Shown here in pieces: positions 45,102 to 56,315 of a stretch of DNA of 64,000 bases. Each line of letters starts with the position of its first letter. Position 1 is the first letter of the stretch. The position numbers and the translations under genes were made by a program. The DNA is from Sporodiniella umbellata (lineage: Eukaryota; Mucoromycota; Mucoromycetes; Mucorales; Rhizopodaceae): assembly GCA_025677835.1 (NCBI GenBank), contig JAIXMR010000032.1, positions 150,234 to 214,233 on the forward strand, read 5' to 3'. Below the pieces are notes generated by a model. The model was not told where the DNA came from, made no database searches, and worked only from the letters and a program-made list of their open reading frames with translations.

Positions 45102-46981
45102 TTAAGGGCCTAAGGGTTCATAACTCCAGATACGAGCACGGTTATCTCCCGAGCCAGTAGCAAACATTGGTGTATGGCCAGGACTGGTGGCAACAGAGAT
45201 GACTGTAAATGAAACAAGTGAGTTGATTTTCTTTGTTGATAAAGAGTGGTGCTAAACGAGGTTTTACCTGAATTCTTATGCCCTTGTAACATAAACTGTG
45301 TTTGACCGGTACGGGGATCCCAGAATTGAACACCACGATCTTTGGAGCCAGAAACAATCCAATTCGAATCAGGCGTGGTGGCTACGGAGAGAACAAAATC
45401 CTGTAGAGAGGTTAAGTATGAACCGTTGACTTGAGGCGCGACTTACTTTATGACCGGAAAAGACCTGGATACAAGCATTCTTGTTACGTTCGTAGCCACG
45501 TTCGCCTGCACCGAGTTGCCACATACGCAAGGTTTTATCCAAACTGCCACTGACCAAAGTTTTTCCATCTGGCATGAAAGCCACCGAATAAACGCTGTCT
45601 TTATGGCCTTCCAAGCGTTCGAGCAATTGACCTGTCACTGCATCCCAGACGCGCACCACCTTATCCAGACTACCGGCAGCCACAAGACGACTGTCGGGCG
45701 AGGTAGCGACACTGGTGACACCCAAATCCTGTTGATCGGCGTCGTTGATACGAAGTTCATGAATACAGCGGATGTTTTGCCAATCCCAGATTCGAGCGGT
45801 ACGATCGCCTGATCCAGACACAAGCACACGTCCATCACGGCTGAATTCTAACGAATAGATATCTTGCTCATGGCCTGAAAGAATACCGCGAATTCTTTTC
45901 TTGGCAATATCCCAAATCTAACGGCAGGTCAACAACAGGTGAAAATAAGCGTAAGACTTACTCTGATCTGTTTATCTTCTGCTCCTGTCGCAAGAAAGTT
46001 ACCATCGGGACTGAAGCTGACAGAACGAATATAAAGATCTCCCTCTCTGCCTGCGTTTTCATCTTGGAGCACACTAAAAAAAAAAAAAAAGTGAGTAAGA
46101 AGATAGATGCGGTGTGTTTTTGTTTTTACGCAACACGGGTGGCCGTATGTGTATCGTAGATATACGTGGCTTGATTACAACCTGCAGCCAGTAGACGACC
46201 GTCGTTACTGAATTTGACACAACAAACAACACTGCCATGATCAAACGTATGGAGCAAGTTGACCTTGAGGAAACGTGTTGCCTTGGGATTAAATCTATCG
46301 ATAAGCATAAGATACGATTCATAAAGAGGTCTCTCTATTACAATGCAAACCAGTCTTGTCCTTCGACTTTCATATTGGCAGGTACGTTTTCAGGGTTCAT
46401 GTCACCTAAGGGTTCATTGGGTGTTTGAGGACCAGCCCCACCTTTTGCTAAATTGGTGCCTCTCGTTACTTTGTTGGGTTAGTATGGATAGCACGAGAAC
46501 AGAACACTTACATTGTGTTGTAGGGGGTGGGGGTGGAGGTGCGTTGGAAGGAAGAGGCGATCCGTTATTCATATAAGGTGTTCCAGCAGAAGGATGGGGA
46601 GGCACTGGGCTGGGATTGGGTGTATGTGTAGGTGGTGGGCCTACGGGGTAACCTGAATGATGAACAGGAGGCTTTGAATCCATTAATGCTGGAGGGGGTT
46701 GTTGTGGTGGGTATCCAACAGGTCCTTTATTAGGCGTTAGAACTCTCGCTGTTTTTCTCCCTTAAACAAATACTTCAGGGAAACAAAAAAATAAAAAAAT
46801 AAATAAAAATAAACAATTACCTCCATAGCCTGCACTGCTTACAGGTGGTTGAGATGGTGCTCCCCCATGCTGAGATTGTTGAGCCTGGAGAAAGGTTAAT
46901 TCTTCAAGTTTTTTTTTTACTTTATTTTGATTTTACCTGCTGGTCAAGTTGCTGACGAAGACGGGCAATTTCGTCTTCGTA

Positions 46982-47012
<31 letters not shown>

Positions 47013-47356
47013 CAAGCATGAGTCTTTTGAAAGATTCCTTTCTATTGTTTGTTTTTTATTTTACTGTTTTTTGATCATTTGCTGTGTTCTTTCAAGCTCC
47101 ATCAAATTTTGCTGAAACATGTTCATTTCTTGAATTTGGCTATTCACTAAATATATGTGGGGCTTTGTAAGTACTCAAAAAAAAAAAAGGGTATATTTGT
47201 TTACTATTTACTTTTGATTTCATATTCGTCTCTTTGGCTTTTACAGACCATCACTTCTTGTGTCAGTTGGTCGTATTCATTCTTGACAGCATCCAAAAGT
47301 TCCATTAGACGATTGGGTGTAGGCGGTCCCATCGGTCTATGATTGTATACAGACAT
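45102..47356 (-). CDS. TUP1: Transcriptional co-repressor Tup1
   Basis: WD40 subunit of the Tup1-Cyc8 (Ssn6) co-repressor. Eleven exons, all checked in phase: 47356-47212, 47146-47065, 46982-46937, 46884-46821, 46760-46512, 46459-46342, 46294-46130, 46073-45962, 45917-45447, 45400-45268, 45202-45102 (561 aa). The Tup_N tetramerisation helix ([17 protein letters not shown]) and coiled coil are followed by a Pro-rich linker, the EGQDWFAL motif, [19 protein letters not shown] and seven WD repeats ([66 protein letters not shown]). Intron-rich for this window; introns 2, 3 and 7 carry A/T runs. Confidence 0.97.
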
Positions 47357-47716
47357 TAGCGTACCAAAAATAAAAATAAGAAAAAAAAAAAAAAAATAAA
47401 GTCCCTTGAAGAAAAAAAAAAAAAAAAAAAAAAAAAGTTTATGAGCCGATCATAAAAGTGCCGTTTTAAATCCACAAGTCCAAAAGAAAAATATTACACA
47501 AAACATCTTTTATATTCATTGGCTGTCTTTGTTTGTTTTAAATTATACACAAGAATAGCACGTACATACACAACATTTAAGCGGAAACTAAATTCAGCAC
47601 GTTACGTAATAACGAGTGGGCACTACAGAACCACAGCTATACAAAACAAGCTTGAGGGGAGGTTTTTTTTTTTTTTTTTAGATGAGTGTTTTCAATTCTA
47701 GTTGAAGGGTATATAT

Positions 47717-47750
<34 letters not shown>

Positions 47751-49669
47751 GTATTCGATATTTTTTTTTGTTAAAATAGGCACTCTCATAGAAATCTAAA
47801 GTCAATGGATCCAACATCTAGCGACCGTTTTCTTTTCAATAAAAAAAAAAAGACTGCCAATCTCTTTTCTAAGAAGCAAAATCTCTCAATGTAGCCTTGA
47901 ACATCTCTTTGACACTCTACTTTCTCAAACATAGAGTGACTTCCAACACTGAGCACCATGGAAGAAATACGAGGTGTCAATTGGTTTTGATTGTAAAAAA
48001 GTTACGTTTTCCTTTTTTGTTTTTGGTAAACTCTTAAAAAGAAAAGAAAAGTAAAGATTGTCTATGAGTTTTAAACATGAAGGCCAAACCCCGCTTGCAT
48101 ATAATCCACAAGAAGAAAAGCAAGCGGCAGGAATATGGACGTCATACAGTTTTCAAGCACCGAATCCACGGATCTAGTTTTTTTTTGAAAAGAAATTTTT
48201 TTTTTGTGTCTCAGCTCCATCAAAAAAAAAGAGGGGGGGGGGAGAGAGGAGAAATAAAAAGGGGGAGGGAGGGAGAGGAGGTGATGTAGTGTATCCACAG
48301 TTTCAATGAAAGGTATTACAAGTTCCATACAAGAGGTAACTCGAAAAAAGTTTTAAAAACACTTTTTTATTTGCTTTTATAAGGGCAGTTTTAGAAATTT
48401 GATTTGATTGTTTTTGTTTTTTTCTTTTGTTTTTTGTTTTTTTCAACATTCAAATCATGTTTATCGTAAAGAGAAGGAAAAAAAAAAAAAAAGAAGGAGC
48501 GGAGACTTCAGTATTTTTGTATGAAACCTTATTATTTGGCTTGGCTTGTCTCTAATAACCAATTAGAAAAAGAAACGACCCCAGCCTGGCTTACTTCTTT
48601 TGTGAATCGATGGTGGATCTTTATTTTGTACAACAGAGAATGCTTTGTTCTGCTTTGTAACGAAAAAAAAAAAAAAAAAAAAAACAGAGGTCTCGACTAG
48701 GGATAAGCCTCTGAATTTCCTCTTTTTTTTTTTTTTTCAAGAGCTTGATGGATGAACTTTTGCATAGATCAAATAAGGATCACACACTTGAAAAAGGGGC
48801 GCGTTTGGCTACAGAGTACAAACGACGCGTTGAAAGCAAAAAAAAGTCTTTGTACCACTCAAAACATATTTTTGTCAAGACACGTACTCTTTACTTTTTC
48901 GGGTCTCATCGATCTCCATTGAATTCTTTAAAACACTTTCTCCCTATTCGCATGCAAGAGAAAACAAGAGCAACGTTCTTTTAAGAAGGGGAAGAAAGCA
49001 CGCTCACAGGGGATTCTTTGTTTTGCCTTGTTGAGAAACAAAAAGGTGGAAGACACTCTTTTGATATCGACCTGTGGCTTTGGATACTTTTTAATTGTTT
49101 GTGAGAATGTATTACAAAATGGTTTGTAAATAATTCTTGTGATCAAAAATACGGATAATGTATTAAAAGGTCTATCAAAGCTTTTTGACTCTGAAACGTT
49201 ATCAAAAAAATGGGTGTGTGCCTAGGGGCTTTTTTTTTTTTTTTTTTTAGATTTGTAAACAGACGGATCCTGGTTTGGTTTTTTATTTTTGTTTGCATTG
49301 AATGATATCAGTCTTGTCTTGTCTCATCAGATATACGTATAGACAAACGTATAGATAGATATAAATAGGGATAAAAGTTGAGTATGTTTATGTTGACTCT
49401 TAAAAGAGACCACTTTAAGAGCCAAAGCACTCTGACAAAACCTATTTTAAGAGGCAAACTGGTTCAAAACCAAAAATCAATGAGAGCTTTTGATAAAGCA
49501 CTTGTTTATTTTATCTTTTATGATAGTCCATCAAGTAGGATTGTAATCCAGTCTAGAAGAAAAAAAAAAAAAAAAAAGGTAAAAGTTGTGACGTGCTTTT
49601 GACACGAAGGATTTCCAAATAAATTACGCAGACATTGAAGCCAATCTCTCTTCACTACTCTTTTACTCT
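47357..49669. other. Long divergent intergenic region (TUP1 / UBP14)
   Basis: 2.3 kb with the densest homopolymers of the window: A runs at 47413-47437 and 48663-48684, T runs at 47661, 48726 and 49231-49249, plus an (AC)n(AT)n microsatellite at 47717-47750 and a G-rich purine tract (GAGGGGGGGGGAGAGAGG) near 48231. No protein family was recognised; the 48745-48984 frame has no conserved look. It holds both promoters. Confidence 0.55.
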
Positions 49670-49786
49670 ATGTCTTGCTATCATTTTGAACACTCAACTT
49701 TTAAACTACCTGCTGAATATGCTCCTATCTACAAAGAAGAGTGTACTCAATGTTTTGATAGCCAGGTGTGTTTATTTCCCGCTTCT

Positions 49787-49821
<35 letters not shown>

Positions 49822-51539
49822 TTATTTATTATTATTTCTCTCTTGTTAAACCATGTGAAATGATAGGATGAACCTGAAGGGATTGATGTATGTTTGACTT
49901 GTTTCAATGGAGGCTGTCTTTCAACCGAGAGACATCATGCCAAAACCCACGCGCAACTCTCCAAACACCCTTTGGCGCTCAATATCCGACGAAAAATCAG
50001 TGCACCCAACTCACCTCGTGGCAACTCAGGTCGACCTCAGAAGATGACCAAGTTGGCCATCGACCCTTCAGCTGAAGAACCTAATTACGAGTATGAGACC
50101 TTTGCACGTTGTCATGAATGCAACGGACTGGAGGTTGCTTCCGAGTCTATACCCGAGGTAAAAACATAGGCCTAGGGTTATTATAGAAAGTATTTTTTTT
50201 TTTTTTAAAAAAAAAAAATGAGTAGCTTGCGAAAATGACAGAAGTCATTCTGTGTACTCTTTCAGCCAGCAAACGATCCGAGGCGAGAGTATGGGAAGAT
50301 GAAGTAACCGCTTGTGAACATACACTCTGTCTGACACAGAAAGAACCTAAACGTTTAGAGCCAAGCCGGCTTGCCCACTGCGCCGGTTGTGATTTAAAGG
50401 AAAATCTCTGGTTGTGTTTGACATGTGGCTATCTAGGATGTGGCAGAGAGCAATATGACGGTTCAGGCGGAAATAACCATGCTATCGACCACTTTAAACT
50501 CACAGGTCATGGAGTGAATGTCAAGATGGGAACAATCACAGCTGAGGGCACTGCAGGTAACTTGAACTACCACTCGTATGGGGCCTCTCTTATGTTATTT
50601 TATTTAGATGTCTACTGCTATAGTTGTGATGATCCTAAAATCGATCAAGATCTTGCTACTCATCTGGCTCATTGGGATATCAACGTAGAGCATCAATCAA
50701 AGACTGAAAAGAGCATGACAGAATTAGTAAGTGTTTTTATAAGATGATGATTGAAATGAATGCTTATTGTGATTATCAGCAATTGGAACAGAACCTGAAG
50801 TTTGATTTCAGTATGACCACTGAGGATGGCAAACAACTGGAGCCTAGGTTTGGCCCTGGATTCACCGGTCTTAAAAACCTGGGTAACAGGTAAAAGAAAG
50901 AGGAGAAAAGAGAGGGATCGATTTTTACTGTGTTTTTTTTTTTTTTTTTTTAAAGCTGTTATATGGCTTCTGTACTTCAATCGGTCTTTAACATTCCTGA
51001 TTTTCAATTGAAATTTGATCAAGAGCTAAAGGAACATGCTACGGTGTGCAAGAACGTGCCAGCCAATTGTTGGTCATGTCAGGTTCACAAGTTAGCAGAC
51101 GGTCTTCTTTCGGGTCGTTATTCAGAAGCCAAGAGCAACAAAGACAACGTGCAATACCAAGACGGCATTGCGCCTACGATGTTCAAGGCCATGGTGGGTC
51201 GAGGCCATGACGAGTTTTCGACGATGCGTCAACAGGACGCTTTTGAATTCTTTCAGCACTTTTGCAAGATGACGCGACAAAAGGAGCATGCTTCTGCGTA
51301 CGATCCTACCCACGTTTTTGATTTCGTGACCGAACAACGTCTGGCGTGTACTCAATGTGAACGGGTAAGATACCAAAAGAGCGAAACGAGCTGTCTCTCG
51401 ATCAACGTGCCCGCTCGACAGATGGAAAATGGCGATTACGAGCCCGTCGATCTTTACGAATGTCTGGATCTATGGGTCGCCAAAGAAACCGTGGAAGGCT
51501 ACGCTTGCTCTTACTGTAAGGAAAAGACGACAGCCGAAA

Positions 51540-51581
<42 letters not shown>

Positions 51582-52458
51582 CGCGCTCTATTCACCCAGA
51601 GGTTAGATCAATCAAATTCCATACGTTCCCTCGTATCCTGGTGATCAATCCTCGCCGGTTTGCTTTCGTGAACTGGGTGCCTCAGAAACTCCCTATCGAA
51701 ATCAAATTTCCAGAGGGCACTATCGATCTTGCAAAGTATCAAGGTATGGGTCAACAAGAAGGTGAGGTGCTTTTACCCCAAGACGAGGTAACGGGTGGAG
51801 TGAGTTTCAATCCAGCCGATGTGGAACAGTTGATGGCCATGGGATTCTCAGAGAACCGATGCCAACGCGCTTTGGTCAACACAGGCCACCAAGGCGCTGA
51901 GGTGGCGATGCAATGGATGTTTGAGCATATGGAAGATACGGATATCGATGAACCGCTTGTGTTTGAGAGTTCCGTAGGCGAACCAAGTGAGGAACAGTTG
52001 GAGATGTTACAAGACATGGGATTCAATCTGGCTCAAGCCAAGAAAGCTTTGAAAGAAACCGTAAGTCTTTCATTTTTTCTCTCTCTACCACTCACATCCG
52101 TTGGATAGAAAAACGATGCGACTCGCGCTCTTGACTGGTTATTTGCTCATCCTGACGAAACAGGTGAAGATGTGAATGAACGCAAAGGAGAGGCCGGAGG
52201 TAAACAGACAGAAAGAAAGAGAGACTTTAAGCGGCTCACACATCTTTTTTTTTTTTTTTTTTTTTAGATACAAACGCACCTTTTGATTATCAAGTGGATT
52301 CGTTTGTGTCGCACAAGGGCACCTCAGTTCACTGTGGTCATTACGTAGCTCATGTGTACAAAGAGAATGCATGTCATTTATTTAATGATAACAAGGTAGC
52401 TGTGGCACCCGCAGCCCCTCTGGGTGAAGCGTATCTCTATTTTTTAAAACGAAAATAA
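49670..52458 (+). CDS. UBP14: Ubiquitin carboxyl-terminal hydrolase 14 (USP5/isopeptidase T type)
   Basis: Disassembles free unanchored polyubiquitin chains. Eight exons: 49670-49765, 49867-50157, 50226-50726, 50780-50889, 50956-51540, 51607-52060, 52109-52199, 52268-52458 (772 aa). The N-terminal variant zinc finger (CTQCFDSQ with EGIDVCLTCFNGGCLS) is followed by the ZnF-UBP (CAGCDLKENLWLCLTCGYLG; HAIDHFKLTGH). The catalytic Cys box is GLKNLGNSCYMASVLQS, with the Cys spanning intron 4. The CxxC pair ACTQCER, two UBA domains (VEQLMAMGFSENRCQRALV; LEMLQDMGFNLAQAKKAL) and the His box VHCGHYVAHVY complete it. Introns are dominated by homopolymers (findings). Stops only 3 bp from the FIT stop. 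Confidence 0.97.
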
Positions 52459-52461
52459 TAT

Positions 52462-53274
52462 TTATAATGAGGTAAAGGTGGATTCTAAAAATCTGGGAAA
52501 GATGCCTAGATACTATCATCCAATTCATCAATCAATCAATCAAATAAAAAGTAAGGGTTTGATTTTTCTTACCAAGATTGCCCAGCCAAGAAGACCAAAG
52601 AAAGTACCAGAGAGTATTTCGAAATGACCATGAAAATAAACTGCGGTTTGAAAGAGCATGAACCACCAGATGGCAGCCAAAGCAAAGATGGCCAAGATTG
52701 AAAAATACTGTAAAGAGTTTTGTTTTTTGATGCGCAAGAAACGCTCGACATCATAAAAGATCCAAGCGAGTTCTTCCCAAAAGAACATGCTGGCGTGAAT
52801 CAAAATGACGCAATGACCCGAGATGTCGTGTCCTCCGTGCCAGAAACCGCCTACTTTTCGACAGAGACGTTGTTCGAGAATGGTTGTCCAAGGGCCAAGG
52901 GTAGAGACGGCCATGTCTTTCTGTAGGGCCTGACAGCCTCCACCGGTCAAGACATAGATACGGTCAATGACACTTGGGCCCCAACAGCCCTGTGTGACCA
53001 GATACCAATAGGTGGAAACCGCCAGGAATCGCACCAGGCCTGCTCTCTGTTGACGTTGAGCCACCACCAAGGCCAGATAGACAAGATAGGTTAACGTGAC
53101 CCAAAACCAGCCCACCTTGACAAAATATACATTCAACACGTTCTGTTTCTGACTGAAATAATTCTCGGGTGGATTCCCCACCACTGAATAAAGAAACGCA
53201 ACCAACGCTGTCAAAGGATAACATAAAAATGCAAACCGTTGATGTGGTTTTAAATACTGTCTTAAATAATCCAT
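52462..53274 (-). CDS. FIT-family lipid-droplet protein (Scs3/Yft2/FITM2 type)
   Basis: ER membrane protein of the fat-storage-inducing family (acyl-CoA diphosphatase activity is known for FITM2), needed for droplet budding and ER homeostasis. Exon 1 (53274-52573) encodes about six hydrophobic spans and both family His motifs: FWHGGHDISGHCVIL and YFHGHFEILSGTFFGLLGW. At 52572 a good donor (GTAAGA) leads to an acceptor at 52513, and exon 2 (52512-52462) adds YLGIFPRFLESTFTSL (250 aa). Without splicing the frame would end at 52540. I prefer the spliced form because phase and splice sites agree. The spliced stop is 3 bp from the UBP14 stop. Exon 1 is clearly richer in G+C than genes left of 44 kb. 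Confidence 0.87.
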
Positions 53275-53280
53275 TTCCTT

Positions 53281-53331
53281 TTCTCTCTCTCTCTCTCTTT
53301 CTCTCTTTCTCTCTTTTTCTCTCTCTCTTTT
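53281..53331 (+). repeat. CT-rich microsatellite
   Basis: Interrupted (CT)n/(TTCTCT)n in the promoter between the FIT gene and the UBE2S-like gene, followed by an A run (53360-53382) and a TA tract (53457-53475). Confidence 0.9.
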
Positions 53332-53497
53332 TTACAAATATAAAAGAAGAGAAAAATCCCAAAAAAAAAAAAAAAAAAAAAAGAGAGAGAATGGGAAGCA
53401 AAGTCAGCCTGAGTTCACACTCCGTCGTTTGGAAGAGTCACAGTGCGTTGTGGTTATATATATATATATATATATTTTTTTTTTTTGTGTGGTGCGA

Positions 53498-54176
53498 ATG
53501 ACAGCATTAAGTGGGAAGACCATCAAGTGCATTGTCAAAGAGCTAGAAAGTCTTCAAAAGGAACCTTTGGAAGATATTCAGGTGGTTTTGAATGAAGAGA
53601 GTTTGACTCCGATCGAAGCTTGGATTCGAGGATCGGGTACAGTTTTTAAAAAAAAAAGAAAGAGAAAAAAGCTTACGCTGTGCACGGTAGATGGCACACC
53701 TTATGAAGAAGGTTATTTCAAGATCAGGTTAGTTTTGGATGATAGTTTTCCTCAAGCGCCTCCAAAAGGTTACTTTGAAACCAAGATCTTTCATCCCAAT
53801 GTGTCTGAGAAAGGCGAGATCTGTGTGAGTACGTTGAAAAAGGACTGGCAACCTGAACTGGGGATTCGTCATGTGTTGTTGGTAAGAGGCTTTAGCTCAG
53901 GCTATGGATCGCGCTTACTGTTTTTTTTTTTTTGTAAAGGCCATCAAGTGTCTGTTGATTGTACCTAATGCCGAGTCGGCGTTGAATGAAGAGGCGGGCA
54001 GGTTGTTATTGGACCATTACGAGGACTATGCTACACGGGCTCGACTGTATACTTCGATTCAAGCCAAACAGGGGGCATCGGATTATTTAAAGTTGGCAGA
54101 GAAAAGTCAACCGAAAAGAGAGCTAGCGACGACGCTGCCAACGGGGCCCAAGAAAAAGAAGATGCGAAGAGTGTAA
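53498..54176 (+). CDS. UBE2S: UBE2S-like ubiquitin-conjugating enzyme E2
   Basis: E2 related to UBE2S, which elongates K11 chains with the APC/C in animals. Exons: 53498-53636, 53691-53881, 53940-54176 (188 aa). The UBC fold shows [38 protein letters not shown], the active-site Cys91 in [12 protein letters not shown] and [20 protein letters not shown], followed by the [12 protein letters not shown] helix. The C-terminal tail is very basic and ends KKKKMRRV, like the KKRALRRL end by which human UBE2S docks on APC/C. The ATG at 53498 is chosen over an upstream in-frame one that would translate a TA repeat. Convergent with the mannosyltransferase (46 bp). Confidence 0.9.
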
Positions 54177-54222
54177 GGTGGTCTAGGTTTAGAAATAAAG
54201 AGATTTTTTTTTTTTTATTGAA

Positions 54223-55657
54223 CTAATGCCTTGTCTCACCCCCGATACCGCCCAGGTCGAAATAATCTTTTTGAAAGCGAGGCAAGAGAAGATCCAGATC
54301 TTCAGTGACGGCATCGGGTTCCCCTGCACGATGGGTGAAATCCATACAGGCCTGACCGGTGCCGGCAATGTAGAATTCGGGCTTAATGTAGGTGTTGTGA
54401 CGAGAGAAGGTGGAGCGTTTGACGAGTGGCCAAGGCCTTTCGATGTCCTGATGAAGGAAATGCTGTCGGTCGGTGATCTTGAGTAGGTTGGCATGCATAA
54501 ACAGGAGGGTGTCTGATAAGTAGGGGGCGTACTGAACCATGGTATGACCACAGAACCGGCCTTCGACCATGGTACCGGCCATACCCAAGAATACGTCTAC
54601 CATTGTCCAGGGTGCATCCAAGGCTTGCCAGGCAAACTTGAAGGTATCCTTGTCCCCGTTCAGGAATTGAAAGTACACTGCGTACTGGCTTTGCATATAC
54701 CAGGCCAATTGGAGTGGTAGCCAAGCCCGGCCTTTATCAATCACCATCTGTCCAGACTAAGAGTATGTGTGTGTATGTGTGTGTGTGTATGTTTGGTTTA
54801 CCTCTTGTTCCCATTCATCATGACAAGAAACCTGCATGATCTCGAATATCTTGTTTTCTCCATGTGTTTTCCTATCCCGATGCGTATGAATACCTTGTTT
54901 GGGATGGGTGAATTTACCAGAAATCTGGCCAGAACAAAGCACCGGTACTGGTATATTCAGGAACACTGAACAAGAAAGAGGGATCCATGGTAGGTATATT
55001 ATCAGAATCGAGATATAAGACTTCTCTAAAAGCCGAATTGATAATAGCAGCTGCTTTGATTTGGAATCTGGATAGTAATAAGGTCAATAGTGGAAGGTTA
55101 TGATTTTAAGGTCTTTACTGTTTATCTGCATGACGGCGATGTAGGATAGGACGAGGCAGGGTGGGATCTGACAGGTCGCGTGTAAGGGAGTGTAAAGAGA
55201 GAAGTTTTGCCTTCAAGGCTTGGGAAGGTTGTTCGTCATAGAGATGCCAGATTTCGATTGGTAGTTGACATTGATAGCGTTCTCGTAATAACCGGACGGT
55301 GGTCAACACCCGGTCAAAGGTATCCTGGTTGCCCGCCACGAGGACCAGACCCTGACCTTGAAAGGTGGGCGGTGGGAGATCGGCAAGTTGGCTGACAAAC
55401 TGCTGCCAACGTTGGGTTTCGTTCTGAATAGCAGCTGAGGTCAGTTTTTTCCAGACCTCAAGATGGGCTTGTGTATGGTTAGGGTCTGTATTGCGTAGTA
55501 CTTGTTGGGTAAGGCAGATGTCCTTGGTCACTGCACCCCGCTTTGGAAACAATGGCTCTGGACTTGACCTCTTGCCTGAAGCTATATACAGACAATACAC
55601 AGAGAAAAACAAAAAGAACGCCACCAACACCAAATGCCGAAGTCTTGAATGATTCAT
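54223..55657 (-). CDS. Mnn2-like alpha-1,2-mannosyltransferase
   Basis: Type II Golgi glycosyltransferase of the Mnn2/Mnn5/Ttp1 group that adds alpha-1,2-mannose to glycans. Exons: 55657-55119, 55067-54918, 54871-54802, 54756-54223 (430 aa; shorter than yeast Mnn2, about 600). A signal-anchor helix (LVLVAFFLFFSVYCLYIASG) starts the protein. FQIKAAAIINSAFREVLYLD then leads into SDN (the DxD-type metal site), followed by TGALFWPDFWKTHGENKIFE, then CHDEWEQESGQMVIDKGRAW. A short false frame in the 24-bp neighbourhood of intron 2 is removed by the GATAG acceptor. The acceptor mannan/glycoprotein is unknown in this fungus. Confidence 0.9.
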
Positions 55658-56127
55658 TAAAATAAAACGAAAAATAAAACGAAAAATAGATAAAAATGAG
55701 CGAATTTCCAAATGAATGTTCTGAGCTCTAAAGGGTAACACACGGTCACTTTCAAAGACATAAGATCTTCACGTTCAATCACCGCACACACTTGCAAAGG
55801 AAAGCCTGTCTTGGGTAGTGAAAAGAAAGATGGCCTCCAGTCTGCCTTTGTTTCAAGTAAAGAGATCACCTACATTCAAAGGCCGAGCGAGAATACATCA
55901 CGGATGACTCCTATTTGGTAAAGAAAGACCAGCCTTTTTTTTTTTTTTTTTTTTTTTTTTTATTTTTTTTATTTTTTTTTTTTTCTATTTCTTTTTATTC
56001 CCTTTTCTTCTCCTTTTTATTGACTACAGTTTTCTTTCAACAATGTCACTTGTTGTCTGGCTGCTGCCTAACAAAGGCCACTAAGAAAAGAAAAAAAATT
56101 TTTTTTTGTGTGTGTGAGAGTGTCAAT

Positions 56128-56196
<69 letters not shown>

Positions 56197-56315
56197 GTAT
56201 TTTAGTATTGTTTTTAAATATCTATTTTTCTTTCCTTTTATTTTTTTATTTTTTTATTTTTTTTTTTTATTTTTTATTATTACTTAAAAAAAAAGAAAAA
56301 GAAATTCTTCCAGCC
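55658..56315. other. Low-complexity divergent spacer
   Basis: Contains T26 and shorter T runs (55935-55984), T28 (56132-56159), an (ATT)n tract (56160-56196) and further T runs directly ahead of the ubiquitin-like gene. The Phe/Leu-rich frames here come from these runs and are not genes. Confidence 0.85.
56160..56196 (+). repeat. ATT trinucleotide repeat
   Basis: About a dozen uninterrupted ATT units directly after a 28-T run, ending at AGTATTTTAG. Confidence 0.95.

Noticed and set aside
48071..48984. Small frames in the TUP1-UBP14 spacer
   Set aside because: Low complexity and homopolymer-derived; no start context, splice partners or family signature.
53429..53497. Longer N-terminus for the UBE2S-like protein from an upstream in-frame ATG
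   Set aside because: It would translate the TA repeat into IYIYIYI and does not match the E2 family start.
55915..56300. Phe/Leu-rich frames that might be membrane proteins
   Set aside because: They are translations of T runs and the ATT repeat.
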